From the NCBI RefSeq assembly GCF_008831285.2, contig NC_045142.1, forward strand, positions 27,169,876 through 27,233,875: a stretch of 64,000 nucleotides of DNA, read 5' to 3'. Source of the DNA: Nymphaea colorata (Eukaryota > Streptophyta > Magnoliopsida > Nymphaeales > Nymphaeaceae). This document shows, piece by piece, positions 20,884 to 35,645 of the stretch. How positions within the stretch are numbered: the stretch's first letter is position 1; the number at the start of each line of letters is the position of its first letter. The notes beneath the pieces were generated by a model, which ran no database searches, was not told where the DNA came from, and saw only the letters and a program-made list of their open reading frames with translations. Position numbers and translations under genes: made by a program.

Positions 20884-23800
20884 CCTTTCTTAGTAAGGAT
20901 TGATAGTGTCTACTCTTACGCTGTCTTCGGATTCCTTATTCCCCGTCACGCATTTATCTCTCCCTTTTTTTTCCTCTGATTTTTCATCAGATTGATGGAT
21001 ATTTTCTCATATCGTTTGTTTGTCTTCTTTCAGGATTTGGGAGCGATGAGGGAGAAACTGCCCTGGTAAGGATTCTTTATTGTGACCACATTTCTTTTCA
21101 TGAGTCCTAGATAGGATCACAGATCTATTGTAATAGTGTGTTTACTTTCAAGTATGTTATTCAGTTTTCATGATTAATGGTCGATTTAATTGTGTCATTG
21201 TGAAAAGATGAGATTGTGCAGCAAACTTGAAAAACAAGTTATTAGTATTCTTCCATTTAGTGGTTATTGTTTTATTGAATTGAGATGTGTGGTTTCTATT
21301 GTCTTTGATGACGTAGGATCAAAGCTTGCTAAGTACTGATTTGCACGTCTTCTTGGGATGTTTCTGTCGGTGAACGAAGAGATCTTGTGTACTAGCTTTT
21401 GATCTGGTTCATAATTTAATTCAATGAATACTTGCTAAACACTTCTACTCCTAGTTTTGATGATATTACTATTAATGTTTTGGTATTTCATGCGTAATGG
21501 ATAAATCTCAAGCTTTGTGTCAATGTCATTTGATTTAGTTAACCTTTCACAAATTTATGGCTCATCCTTGTTGGAACTTGTGGTATTAAGCTCATTAATT
21601 ATGAATGTTAATTTTCATTGGGTTTTCTTGGGATGAAATGGTTGAGGGTTGTAAACGTAAACAGGCATTTGATAGATAGTTTCACACATAAGTTAATAAT
21701 GAGGACATCATTCTGAACCTTAAAGTTTGAAGAGAATTTGGAAAATTTTGTGATCCATTGGCAGTAGCTTTTGCATTTTTTAAGAGAACATGGCCCTTTC
21801 TTCTGTGATTTCTGCATTTGCACTTTTTATATTCTGTAAATTAGGGCAGTATCCCAAAGTGTTAAAAATCTTTGCTTTGCGAACCGTTAGATCTGTTTTT
21901 TTTGCCTTGTACCATGACCTCTTTAATGTTCAAAATATTTATGGATGCTTACTACAGACACTCAAGTCTAACTTACATTTTTACACCGAAAGAATGTGTT
22001 TTTTGCTTAGTACTTAGTAGAGACATTTTGCACCATAGTGTGAGCTTCTTTGCCTTCACTATACAAGTTTCACGTGTGTATATGTCATTTTGTGAGGATT
22101 GTTTGAATAATTTCAACATATCACTTTGTTTATGTTTATACTGATATCATGAGGTTATACTTACCTTCTTCTGAAATGAGAAAAAATTCTCAGATGTGTT
22201 TCAATTCTTGGAAAGCATTGTCATAAACCTTTCAAGGAACTATTAAGATATCTATATCTAAGTAGTTAAAAACTTAAAAGTGCACCAAGGCACCTGTCTA
22301 GGTGTGGCCAGGCCCTAGGCTGTTGTCTCTTCGACTAGGTTGTGCCACGTAGGCACCCAAGTGATTAGAATTTTGTGATTCTTTCCCTCCTTTTTGCTCC
22401 TACTTTTCCTTTTTATCTTTTCCTGTTCTCCTCTTGTGCTTCTTTTAATTCTTTTCTCCTTTTCCTTCTTCCAATTCTTTTTTTCTTTTCTAGCTTTCCT
22501 AGGCCTGCCTAGCACTTTTGACTACTAAGATCTACATAGGAAGAAGTTCCAAGAAATGCTTTCTCACTTTTTTAATATATTCTGAAGAAGAAGATCTGAT
22601 ATTAGTTACAACGACACCAACAAATTTTTAAAGCTCATCCCGTTATTTTACTTCATTGACAGGAAAACTACATGGATGAGGAAAATTGTGTCCAGAGAAA
22701 GAAGAATAAGTGGCCAATTGTGCCTATGGGAATAAAAAAAAAACGAGATTATCCTTGAAAAGCAAGCTGTTGACATATTTGGTAGGTTTCAGAGAGGGTG
22801 GGTGCTAGGTGAAGCTAAAACTATAATAACTCATCAGATAGGCATGCTAATGCCAATTTAGGAAGAGAAAGTACTTGTGCAATCAAATACCATGGAGTTG
22901 GAGAATTGGAAATTGGTGAATGGATTGGTGAGAGATAAAGACAACTGGTGTGAAGTGCTTGATGGACTTGTGAGTTCCATAGCCAGAAATTATCGTTTTC
23001 GGTCTAAATGTCATGTGTGCCTCAAGTGCTTGATGGGCTTAATGTCCAATGCATGGAAAGGATACCAAAACAGCTGGAGGTCTGAATATCTCTTTGAATT
23101 CTAATGAGTAATGGAATGATGGTTGATATTTTTGTTTGCCTCAACAATATATCAAAACCACCCACGACAGGCTAGAGCATTTAGCTAGGGGTGCATAAAA
23201 CTCGTTTGGTACAATATGAAAATTATGGACCAGATTGGGATAATATGGACATAAAACTGATGCCCTAAATTCTAGTTTCAGCTGACTTCATATTGGTGTC
23301 TACAACATGACATGGATTGTCATCTTCTGGGCCAGGAAGAAGCCAATGGGGCTATCAAGAGAATATATGGGTAGCCTTCTGCACACTTGTGGCTATTCTG
23401 TGTCTTTACGATTTAGTCTTTGTTCCTGTCATGTTTTAGTTAATCAAAGTCAAAGAAGAATATTTTGGCAATGCCTTCCGTAAGAAGAACAAAAACAGCA
23501 TATTCCATAAGTATATTTAAAGTCGCTCGTCTTCTTGAAATTTCAGGTCTTGAGTTGTATTGCTAATCATAGTTTTCTGTGCAATTCTTTTCAATTATTC
23601 ATTGCACATATCTTCAAATGTTTGTTCTGTTGGCCTTCATGATTGGTGTTTTCAGCTTGTCATTTCATAGATGCTTCTCTACCACTTCGTACTGGTTTTT
23701 TTCTATGCTTCTAATAAATGAGCGTGAACAGAAAGATCTTAAGAGCTGATCTTTACATTGTAAATGGTGATGCTTAGCTCTTCACTTTCTGTTTCCAGAC

Positions 23801-26800
23801 TGATTTCCATTTTATCATGTTGACAGAATGATGTTAAAAAAACCTTTATAGAAGAAAATTCTACCCATCCCACGAAGGTTGATATGAAAGTCAGCATGAA
23901 ACCAGAAGGAACTAGCTGGTCCAATGATGCTCAAAGTATGAAATGGATTTGGTTTCACTACTTATAGTAAAATTAATGTCTTGGGCGCATGTGCTCTACT
24001 CCTCTCAAGCTCTTTTCCTTAAGTTTCCATATTGATGTTTCAGGGCCAAGTGACAAGTTCGAGAATTCCATGCAACATTCTCATAGTGACAGGATTGTAA
24101 GTTTTTCACTAATATCTGCCAGCAAATTATTCTCAGTTGTGCCATAAAATTATTCTCAGTTGTGCCATATTTCAGATGCACTATATTTGGAACCTTGGTT
24201 TGCTTGAGCATGGCTTAGTTTTTTTTTTTTTCCTGACATGCCTAATCATGGTCCTATTTCAATTTGTTGTACGAGCAGCTACAAAATGAGCTGAAAGACA
24301 ATGATGAGGAGGGAAGTGATCTACAAAGACCTGCGGACAATGATGAGACAGATAAGTCATGTGAAGATGCATTTGGAAGTTACTGTTTGTGGTGTAAGAA
24401 ACATAAAGAAGTAATGGAAGATTCTATGGTGAAAAAATTAAAAGATCGGCTATTCATGGCTAGATCTTACTATCCAAGCATTGCTAAGAAGAATCAAACC
24501 CATGAAAAGTTAACTCGTGAATTGAAGCAAAATATTCAAGAGTTTGAACGTGTTCTTAGTGATGCAACTACTGATGCTGACCTTCAGGGCAGGTAACTAA
24601 AATTTTCTTAGTTGGAGTGTGTCCTTGGGCTCTGTGCCTGGTTGGTATTCCAGCAGTCCATGCATTGACTTCTATATTTCTTATTGTTGTCCCTGCAGCT
24701 TTTATTTGAGGTAATGTTTCTATTTAAACTCCTTGGAAATGTCTAGATTTTCATTTAAGATTATCCATCTGTTGTAAGGAGGACAAAGCCAGACTAACAT
24801 GTTAGCTTGGATCAAGCTTTATATAATTACAGTGTGTGATAACATTCAACCTTATGTTCTCAACTGTTTGTAACTATAAAATTCTGCATTGTCCTTGAGA
24901 AAATGGCATAGTGTTTTGGTGTCACAAACCATGGGTGTAGTTGCTGTCATGAAAATAGAACTAGGGAGACATGGCCTTTGAACTATTAGAGTCCCTAACC
25001 AAGAGGGAAGAAATAACAGTGAGGATTTATATAGAAAAATAAGTACTTGAGAGTGGGCTGCGGCTGAAAGGAAATCATTATTCTGTTGCAGGACGCATGA
25101 ATCCCACTATTTGGCTTCATATCAATTTGGAAATGCTTCAATGCATTTTAATTTCACGATTCACATGAAAGTATCACATGTCCAGCATTTCTCTGAGTCC
25201 ACCCTGTCCTGAAACTTCCTTTTGCTATGCCCACTGGCTATTAATGGCTCATAAACGACTCTTGCAGGGAGGCATTGGATGATGCCAATGATTAGCATCC
25301 CTTTTTCCACCATCTGATGTCATGACTGGTGCTGTCAACCATTGATGTGATATGTGAATCCATTTATGCAGGCTATTCTAGCTCAGCTTTGACTATGTGC
25401 AAGTTGCATCTTTTTACCTCAAAATATTGCCAGTCATCAGTAATGTCATTTTGATGCCATCATATAGAATCCAAAGTCACAAATATCTGTGATATTTTTA
25501 AAATATACCAATAATTGTTACCATTTTAAAGATAGATGATAATATTGGCAAATATCTTGGTATTTTCAGTGTATTATAAAGCAAGTGTCATGACATTATC
25601 ACAATGTTATTCTCAGATGTTCCTGATATCTCGTGTGTTATCACATGATATTCCTGATATTTTTCCAGGTTTAATTCTCATTTTCATGTTTTTAAACATG
25701 TAAGATTTTATTTTTTTTCAAAAAGCTTTTCGTAGTTTCTACTTGTTTGTTTACATTTTTCACTAAAGATATTAGATAATTTCTTATTTCATAAATTTTA
25801 TTTGTTCTTTCTATTTTTTAAGTTGTAAAGTTTCAGGTATGTTTCCCCAAGAAATTTCACATCTTGAAAAAGACTCCTGAAGGAACCTTGCTAAGAAATT
25901 GCGACAAATAATCTTAGTGATTATGATTAGATCTATTTATGCAAATGATTTTAGTTTGTCTCCAGAAGTGCCATTGCTCTACTTGGGTCTTTTCCAGCTC
26001 ATATTATCAATCGTTCAGTACTGGGTGGAGTCTAAGTTTCTTTCTCATTTCCAGTAACTATGACACTACCAGTATACATTGCTTTATAACAATATGCTCT
26101 TTGCTTACTTCTGCTTTTAAATGAACAATGGGTCTACTTCTCTAGTACTTGTGAATGACAGTACAAAATAACCGTGTCAATATGTGTCAGTATTGGGCAG
26201 AAGTTGCAGAATATGGAAGTTGCAATTGCCAAAGCTGAAGCCAAACATATAGGCTGTTATCATGTGGACAGGAAGTTGGCACAAATACTTGATATGACTA
26301 AAGATGAAGCACTCTTTCACAGGCGTCAGAGCGCATTTCTGTATAATCTTGGTGTACAGACCATTCCTAAAAGTCACCATTGTTTGTCAATGAGATTGAC
26401 TGTGGAATATTTCAAATCACTCCCAGATCATAGTGTGCCATCTGAGATTGACCACTCTGATGCTTCAGGTCTTCAACATTATGTTATTTTCTCAAAAAAC
26501 GTACTTGCATCATCTGTCGTTATTAACTCAAGTTCGACATATGCTAAGGTATATCCAGCTGGTGCATTTGATGGGCTTGTTTATGTCTTTTGTTTGGCTT
26601 GGACTGAATTCAAATATTTTTTCGTTACACAGGGCAGCACCAAGATGGTTTTCCATCTGCTCACAGATTCAGAGAATTACTTTGCAATGAAGCACTGGTT
26701 TATGAGAAATTCCTATAATTCGGCAACTGTTCATGTGGAGAATATAGATGAACATAAGCAAAAATATGTCACTGCTGGTCTGAACAATATCTTGCATTTG

Positions 26801-28006
26801 AGTGCATCAGAGGAGTTCCGTGTTACCATTGGAAATGGTGAAGATGCATTGCTTAGCCCCAAAAGAACAGAATATTTGTCAGTGTTTAGTGAAGCATACT
26901 TTTGTCTGCCACAAATCTTTAGCAAACTGAAAAAGGTGATTGTATTGGACGATGATGTAGTTGTTCAGAGAGACCTTTCGCCTTTGTGGAACCTTGATCT
27001 GGAAGGAAAAGTGATCGGTGCACCAGAGTTTTGTAGCGTGAGGCTTGGCCACTTAAATGGTTATTTAAATGCAGGAACTTTGGATCTTGATGCTTGCATA
27101 TGGATGTCAGGACTTAATATAATTGATTTGGAGAAGTGGAGGGAGCTAAATCTATTACAGCAATACCAGGAGAGGCTCCAAAGAGTAAGTACCAATAAAC
27201 GTGCCTTAGTTGCCTTTCAGTTTCTTTTTCTTTATGATAGTTAAGCAGGTATTTGGCAGACATACCTGTAGATCCATTAGCAGAAAACTGTACAATTAAC
27301 AAAAGTGAATATAAGCCCCAAATCAGGTGCCTGTCTTCACCACAAAACTGTATAGATGAATCCGTTAGCAAAAAACTATACGATTTACAAAAGTCGATAT
27401 CAGCCCCGTATGAGTATCTAATAAGTTTGTGGTATTGCAAAGATGTCCAATGGTACCAATTCCTTTCTCCCCTGGGTCCAAAACTCTTTTTCCACCTGTT
27501 TAATTGTTTAATTCAACAAAGTTGGTTTAAGTTTTCAGTGGATGCTGCAGAACCCTGTCTGTATATGTATTCTAGCAAAGATTAAGGTCTGTTGCCTTTG
27601 TATTTTTGTCTATGGAGTTATGTTATGGTTCTTGATTTCAGGAGTTGTTCTGGTATTCTATAATCTTTATTTTCTGTTTGTCAAAGTGTTGCGCGACTAA
27701 TTTCATGCTTTAAAAAAATGCTTGCTTCAGATAAGAGACGGATCTTTACCTCAGGCAAGAGCACTGTCTGCAAGTTTGGTGACATTCAACGGTTTGATCT
27801 ATGGCCTTGACAATTCATGGGTTTTGTCTGGCCTTGGACACCAGTACGGAATAGACAGGGATACCATCAAGAGAGCTGCAGTACTGCATTATAATGGCAA
27901 GATGAAGCCATGGCTTGAGCTGGGTATCCGGCAGTACAAAGCCTACTGGACAAGGTTTCTGAAAAGAGATGACCAGTACATGGATGACTGCAACGTGAAC
28001 CGGTAA
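20463..28006 (+). CDS. GAUT7: GAUT7-like galacturonosyltransferase family protein
   Basis: Eight exons join in consistent phase to 610 residues: 20463-20601, 21034-21065, 23827-23935, 24044-24096, 24279-24592, 26191-26548, 26633-27184 and 27731-28006 (stop TAA). The product starts MKGSSVSAKKGAW and has one membrane anchor (about residues 14-37), a variable stem, the GAUT7-specific SYCLW block, a helical region (RSYYPSIAKKNQTHEKLTRE) and a GT8 domain with DDDVVVQRDL (441-450) and HYNGKMKPWLELG (from 572). Family knowledge: Arabidopsis GAUT7 (about 619 residues) is a type II Golgi protein that anchors GAUT1 in the homogalacturonan synthase complex and shows little activity alone. I chose ATG 20463 because the frame further 5' has no ATG and the family begins MKG. 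Intron 6 (26549-26632) is 84 bases with no stop. Introns 2 and 5 are long and hold repeat-like DNA. The gene appears intact. Confidence 0.93.
20853..20879. repeat. (CT)n microsatellite in GAUT7 intron 1
   Basis: About thirteen CT dinucleotides lie within the first intron of the GAUT7-like gene. Confidence 0.95.
22274..22521. mobile_element. Foldback/MITE-like repeat in GAUT7 intron 2
   Basis: The left end (aaaagtgcaccaaggcacct) and the right end (cctaggcctgcctagcactttt) are imperfect inverted repeats about 245 bases apart, rich in CTAGG/GGCAC words. The centre is a pyrimidine-rich stretch. The target duplication is not clear, so the class is uncertain. Confidence 0.45.
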
Positions 28007-28893
28007 CCGATGACAAACGAATCTGCAGTGGACCCAGTTAAGTCTCTAATGTGGAATTTTCTGTGCTGGACGGAAGCAGGTGCAGGCATCAGAGATGAAA
28101 TTAGATTGGGTTCGTCCTTTACTATGGTTGGGGTTCATGCTGGTTTTCGGCCGTCTTGCTGAGGACAAGATCTATCCACAATAAACGAGCTGTCACTCCT
28201 ACTAACTTCCCAGTGCTCTGGGGAGTGCGTAACTCGTCACACGATTTCTAATATTATTGGATAGGAAGAGGATTCCTGTAAAGATGAGGTGGGGAAGTTG
28301 TAGCCGACACGGCTGGCACGGCGGCAAAATCTGCTGAAAGTGCCAAGGCACGCAATTCTTTCTTGCGCTGTGATATATATAATAGTGATCGGTGGGTTTA
28401 GCTGGCAACCAAATTTGAGTTGCCACTGTTCCACAAGAGCGGCTTCTTGTTTTTCTTCTCCGGACATTTTCTTTTGCATTCCAATTTCTTAATTATAATT
28501 TTTAGAATTCCATCGCCCCAATCCTTGGTAGATGATTCTTCTCTTTTACTATGTAGAAGTTGAATTTTCTTGTTGCTTGAGCAATAAAATTGAATCACAT
28601 TGATGTAGCACAACGAATATGCTTTCTGAAAAGATGAGCATGTAGCCGTTTGCAAGTTGGCACGACAAAATCCACCACGATCGCATAGAACAGGATGAGA
28701 GTCACAGAGGTTGTGGAACTTTTTGCACCCCCACTTCCTCTCTCTTTGGTGTGGTCTGCCATGTCTGTTTGCATGGGAATGGGCTGAGTAACAAGGGAGC
28801 CTCATTCCTTGCACAAGTGCTACATTACCCATACAGCAGAGGAACTACCCATACAGCAGAGGAACCAGCAGAACACTGCCAGCACATATCAGT
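28007..28893. other. 3' flank of GAUT7-like gene
   Basis: This should begin with the 3' UTR (an aataaa-like caataaac lies near 28180). No gene is seen. A 20-bp unit tacccatacagcagaggaac is repeated twice at 28826-28865. Confidence 0.5.
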
Positions 28894-29088
28894 CAGTAGC
28901 AGAGCTACATGTGGGCTGGGGTGAGCCATTGCTCATGCCAGTCAACACCAGTCCTTGAAATTTTTTATTAAGAAGGAGATGGACCTGGGTCCAGCCAGAT
29001 ATGGTGCCCATACCAAACTCATGTCATTGCCTCATAAGCACTCAACCCACCACCCCTTTGATCAAATTTTCTGGCTTTGCCACCACTA
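28894..29088. mobile_element. Small hAT-type MITE
   Basis: The left end cagtagcagagct and the reverse complement of the right end (tagtggtggcaaagcc) resemble the terminal inverted repeat of the autonomous hAT element at 39542-43949 (cagtggcggag). The flanks atatcagt (28886-28893) and gtatcagc (29089-29096) agree at six of eight positions, fitting an old 8-bp duplication. No coding capacity. Confidence 0.5.
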
Positions 29089-30065
29089 GTATCAGCAATG
29101 ACATTGCCCACCCATCTCATGACCTTGAAAGTCTCTTGAGAGGAAATTATAAAAAGAAAAAAAACCAAACCTAGACAGGAAACAATCAATTCGATCGATT
29201 TGGGAAACGGAGGAAGAGCATAAAAGGTCACACAATTGTTAGAAATGAAAATTATGAGGTTGACGCGTGCTATGGGTACCGCAAGTAGAGCCTTAAAATT
29301 GTTTTGTTTTTTTATAAATGGGAAAATAATAAACAAAAAATTGTTAATTACGCATGGTAGTTGAAAGTAATATGAAGTAGATTAAGAATGATTCATTTGG
29401 GGGTCTATATAGAAAAGACTGCCATGGGATGTGTCCTCCTAGGTTGGGTAGTGGTGACGAATTGAGATACGATAGGTTCAGGGTTCTTTATGTGGATAGA
29501 AGATGAATTTGGGCGAGTGTGAGAAGCAAGTTCATCGTGTAATACTCCTTGAGGTTGGTCTTTAGGAGGTGACAACATAGGATTGGATGGTTCGACTACT
29601 GGTTCAAGCTCTTCACTCAACGGTTGGAGCGGATTGCCTAGGTGGATGGAGGAGTTTCTTTGAAGGCTATGAGGTTGAGATGAATGTCATTTCTGAGTCA
29701 GAATCCACCTAGCCACATCACTAGCAAGATCCGATGAGAACGAGTGCTGTATTTGAAACGTGAGATATAAACATGCGTTTGTTAACGAGTTTAATACACA
29801 TGTAGCCTGTCAGAGACACGCATACCCGAAAGTAAGCCAAAAAACTTCTTTTATTTGAAATTGGTTTTGAATCTGATACTATTGCAATCCAAGTGTGTGT
29901 ATACAGATCTAAACATGATTAGTCTGCTCATTACATAGTGCATGAATGGTAACATGTCTGACCACCTGTTACAGTTGGCTGTTTAATGTTCAAACACGAG
30001 CATACTTTCGTGATTTTTCAAAAGTAAATTCTCTCTCTCTCTCTCTCTAAGTGTCTTGTATATAC
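29089..30065. other. Intergenic with a possible copia trace
   Basis: No gene is supported. On the minus strand 29404-29620 reads as a low-complexity serine/proline-rich frame ending in TQPRRTHPMAV. This faintly resembles the linker before copia RT (the THPM word is typical), so it may be a decayed copia trace. Confidence 0.35.
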
Positions 30066-30069
30066 TAAT

Positions 30070-31845
<1,776 letters not shown>

Positions 31846-33675
31846 TTAACTGTAAGGAGGGGGGAGGGGGAGGCCGTCGACGATGCCACAGAGAGGTTGG
31901 CCGTCCGGCATGTTGTATTCATCTCGGAGGGACCGAGCTGGGGAGACGACGCTGACGTATAGCTGCTGCCCTAGGTACTGGCGATCCCACATCTCGCTCC
32001 TCAGGTTCCACGCGCCGGCGTTGTCCAGCGTCAGCAGGATGGCCGTCCACGACTTGGGATACACCTGAACCGTGTGTCGGCTCACGGCGTCAAGGTTGTT
32101 GTACACGCTGCGGCTGGCGGGAGTCCACTTGCCGCGCTCCATCCTGCAAATTCAGCCGGCGGTGCTTAGTTTAGCTTAGCTTAGCTTTGGCTTGTTCATT
32201 GGAGGAAGAAAGAGCGTCTCCACTTACCCTACGGCGAAGAAGGAGTAGCCATCCAGATGCCAAGATTGAAGGCTCTTCTCGTGGTTCTCGAACACGATCT
32301 CCACAAAGTCGCGGAAGATGCCGTTCAGCACAGCCGTCTCTACCCTCAACGCAGAGGAGGAGTTGGATTTGGCGCTGGGGTCGTCCACGATGATGCTGTC
32401 GTCGTACACTTTCTCGGCCACACCGAAGTACTCGGCCAGCTTCAGCGGAGTGGTTGCCTGGACGTGGGAGACGCCGTTGATTGCGTACCTCAGCTTCCCC
32501 TGGGCGTCCTTTTCCTTCGAGTTGACGATCTTGATGGTGCGGGTAATGTTTATCTGGCCGTAGTGGTAAGATCCCTGAGGGTTCGGCCTGGCAGCGCTGG
32601 CCGTCAAGTTCCACCTGAAGGAGCGGAATTGGTTGACGGACCAGGAGACGCCGGCGGGTGGTGGGGGCAGCACCTGGGTGGCTGGCTTGCTGGAGTTAGA
32701 GTAGCGGATCAGCCCGGTGGCGCTCAGCTGGTACTTGGTGAACCTGGTGGACGCGACGATGTGGTAATCGCCGGGGGCTTGGTCGGCGGTAATGAGCACG
32801 GAGTAGCACTGGCCCAGATGGATGTCCAGGGAATCGTAGATGTTCTGCACCGTGTGCGAACCTTCGATCTCCACCAGCTTCATCTGGTGGCCCTGCACCC
32901 TGAAGTTGAGGGAAGTCTTTATCCCCACGTTGCAGATCCTGTAGCGATAGGTTTTCCCAGCCTCCACGTCGAACACTGCGCTCTCGTTCTCGCTCTTTCC
33001 GGATTTCCCGTTGATGAGGACCCCATCGGGTTTGGCGAGAGACCTTCCGCTATCCAAGACCTTCCTAATTGCCTGGTTTTGTTCGATATAGTTCAAGAAA
33101 AGGAATAGTTTAGGAAAAAATAACACAGAAGCATTGAATAATAGGAGTGAGTTACCCACCCCATGGCTCCTGGTGTACCAATCCCCGATGAGCACGGTGA
33201 AATCGTCGGCAGGGTCATCAAAGGGAACGGGGATGTAGAGGCGACTGTTGACGCGGAGGCCGCCGAAGGCGCCGGCAGCCTTGTGCATGGCGGTGGAAGG
33301 GAAGTAGAAGTAGCTGCCGATCTGGTCCTTGACTTGAAAGTGATAGGTAAAGTTGCCGCCGGGGGGGATGGGGCAGTTGGTGCCGGGCATGCCGTCCATC
33401 CAGGAGTTCTTCCTCTGCTGAATGCCGCTCCAGGTGAGCAGGAAGGGCTCGTCCAGCTCGTTGAACACGTTGACGACGATGTTGTCGTTGGTGGTGGAGT
33501 TGATGTTGGGTCCCGGGAACTCCCCATTGATTAGGATGACCTGCTGAGGCACGCCCAGAGGGGAGCGGGTGCCATACGTTATGTTCCACGTGAAGTAGCG
33601 GTAGGGGTTCTCGGCTTGGACTGCTGCACCCAGCAGCAGCACCACCACTGCGACGAGCAACGACGACGACGCCAT
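31846..33675 (-). CDS. SKS: SKU5-similar / Bp10-type multicopper-oxidase-like protein
   Basis: Three exons (33675-33160, 33072-32228, 32143-31846) give 552 residues. A signal peptide (about 1-22, LLVAVVVLLLGAAVQA) is followed by three cupredoxin domains. The first has NPYRYFTWNITYG, GVPQQVILINGEFPGP and GSYFYFPSTAMHKAAGAFGG; the middle has PDGVLINGKSGK and RYRICNVGIKTSLNFR; the last has LQSWHLDGYSFFAVG and HTVQVYPKSWTAILLTLDN. The C-terminus is SLRDEYNMPDGQPLCG then PLPPPY, with no hydrophobic tail, so no GPI anchor is predicted, unlike SKU5. Family knowledge: SKS proteins are secreted wall proteins that lack most copper ligands of true oxidases. The tail type matches pollen-expressed Bp10/SKS members. 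The usual His-Cys-His copper motif is absent here too. Intron 1 (33073-33159, 87 bases) has no stop and intron 2 is 84 bases. The gene looks functional. Confidence 0.93.
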
Positions 33676-33748
33676 CTCCTCTCTTGCTCTTGTTTGTTTG
33701 TTTTTTTTTCGCTCCCTCCTGTTTGCTTGATCGAGACCGACCGGCGAA

Positions 33749-33757
33749 CTATATGAG
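33749..33757 (-). promoter_or_regulatory. Possible TATA box of the SKS gene
   Basis: Read on the minus strand, CATATAGTT lies about 75-80 bases before the ATG. The distance leaves room for a short leader. It is the only TATA-like word there, and the call is tentative. Confidence 0.3.
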
Positions 33758-33795
33758 GACGGAAAGGAGAAGACTGACCTGTTGTGCACATACAC

Positions 33796-35560
33796 TACTC
33801 AATCAATGGGAACACCTCGTTTTCATATGAGATAATGACCCAAAAGGTCGTCGGAAGAAGCGTTAAGAAAATATTAATGACTAGCAATCGCAGTCTAGAA
33901 AGTGGTAATATATAGACACTGCAGAGAGAATATAATCGTATGATGAGATAAACTTCAGATGTGAAATTAATGGTCGAGTAGACAAACCAAGAAGGTTGAA
34001 CCAACCATTTGAATGAAGTAGTGCATGGCCAACTCACCTCTGTAGCAGACGGTAGGGATTTAATTAGCGGAAGGAGGCCATGGGGGTCGCCTTCCCGGCT
34101 AGCACTTTAGAGCTTTGAACGCACAGACTCTGAAAAGAGGCCAACCGGGAGTGCGATCTTCATCCTTCCTCCCCCCTCCAATTTATAGCTTCTCTTTCTC
34201 CTACCTTCACCTCACGCCATTCATCCATCTGTCTCCGACGATGAAGGTGAGCCAAGAGAGGCCTCTTCAAGCATTCCCCAACTTCCCCTCCTCCAATTTA
34301 GCTCTGCCAGCCATGCGTTTGGGCAACGCCTACGCAGACGTTTCCACCTCCCCGTTCGTTCTCGAATTGGAATGCAACGGCCCTGCTGATTCGGGAGGTG
34401 CTTAATGGAAGAACAACTTCAAAACAAAAAATTGTTTCGCACTACCTTTTTTTACTTTGTCCATCAATATCATCATCTTAATCTAATCGTCTCCAAATCC
34501 ATGTATAAAGGTAATATCCTCCATATACCTACATGTAGTGCATTCAAGGTTTTACAACTGCCCATTCTGCCCTGCCCGTAAATATGCAGCTGGTGCGGGA
34601 AAAGGCTAGCAGACATAAAATAAGTGTTTCTAATTTTAACTGCGCTAACTGGGCATCGGGCAGGTTGGCCAGGCTTGACCCGACCCCCAATAAGGAGTCG
34701 GCATAGGGCCAGGCTGCAGCTCATAAGTGTGGTCTTGGCCTTGTCCGATTATCTGAAACTCGAGCTTGGGTCCAGCCCAATCAACGTTACAAATTATATT
34801 TTTTAATCATAATAAAAAATATATGAAAACAGTAAAATAATATCAAATATTAATTGTAAGGCGAAGTCGAGCTGAGTCAAATCTACCCAAACTGGCCGGA
34901 TAAGTTATTGGGGCAACTCGACGACCAACTTTTGGGGCTGGGCTCTAACCACACCGGAATGGATGGAACAAAGTCTTCTAGCTTTTCATACTTTTGGAGA
35001 ACTCCCAGCTATCAAGGAAACGAAAAGCTGTGTGAAGTAAGTTAGTTGCTCCATTCCTTAGCTTCTTCATTCTTTCGACACTTTGCTAAGCCACTGTCAA
35101 AGCGACAAGACATAAGCAAGAGTCAAACCCCTAATGTTTCTAGAAGTACTATAAAAGTAGAGTAACAAAAGTCTTCTTATTAATGTCGTTGAGAGGCCCC
35201 ACCCAACTAATCCAAGAAGCTTTTCTCTTTTTTGCTTTCGATGTCATTGCAAGAAATGTAGATGAATCTGGGAACCTCCATATATAATAACATATGATTA
35301 CCCATACATGATTAAAATGGCCAAATAATTAGTCAAAAGCATTTTACTTCTGCTATAGGTCAGCTACCAGCTTCAGCTTTCTTAGATATTTGCTTCAATA
35401 TAAAATAGTGATCAATAAGATGTCCCACACGAAGGAGAAAGTTTCTCCTTAAGTCTAGTGGATTATATGTTAATTAATGACAAGATGTACGTCTCCCATG
35501 TGGTTATGATATAGTTTGGAGCGTTTGTGCAAATATGCGAAAAGAATAAACGATATTTAG

Positions 35561-35561
<1 letters not shown>
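33796..35561. other. Intergenic between SKS gene and plastid insert
   Basis: No gene is recognised. 34645-34950 holds words such as ggcatagggccaggct, aaactcgagcttggg and gtcgagctgag, of the kind seen in old plant dispersed repeats. Similar words recur at 39110-39180 and 55920-56090. Confidence 0.4.

Positions 35562-35641
<80 letters not shown>
35562..35641. repeat. (AT)n microsatellite
   Basis: About 40 uninterrupted AT dinucleotides. Confidence 0.97.

Positions 35642-35645
<4 letters not shown>

Noticed and set aside
22661-22757. Possible extra GAUT7 exon after a good acceptor (gacag)
   Set aside because: The frame ends in a stop within about 33 codons, no donor fits, and the flanking exons already join in phase without it.
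22877-23104. 75-codon frame in GAUT7 intron 2
   Set aside because: No domain, no splice signals in phase, and it lies inside an intron of a complete gene.
32257-33108. Long + strand frame (283 codons) opposite the SKS gene
   Set aside because: It is the antisense shadow of the GC-rich SKS coding exon, and its composition follows the sense codons.
34115-34405. 96-codon frame between SKS and the plastid insert
   Set aside because: Serine/proline-rich start, no domain and no homologue recognised; likely chance.
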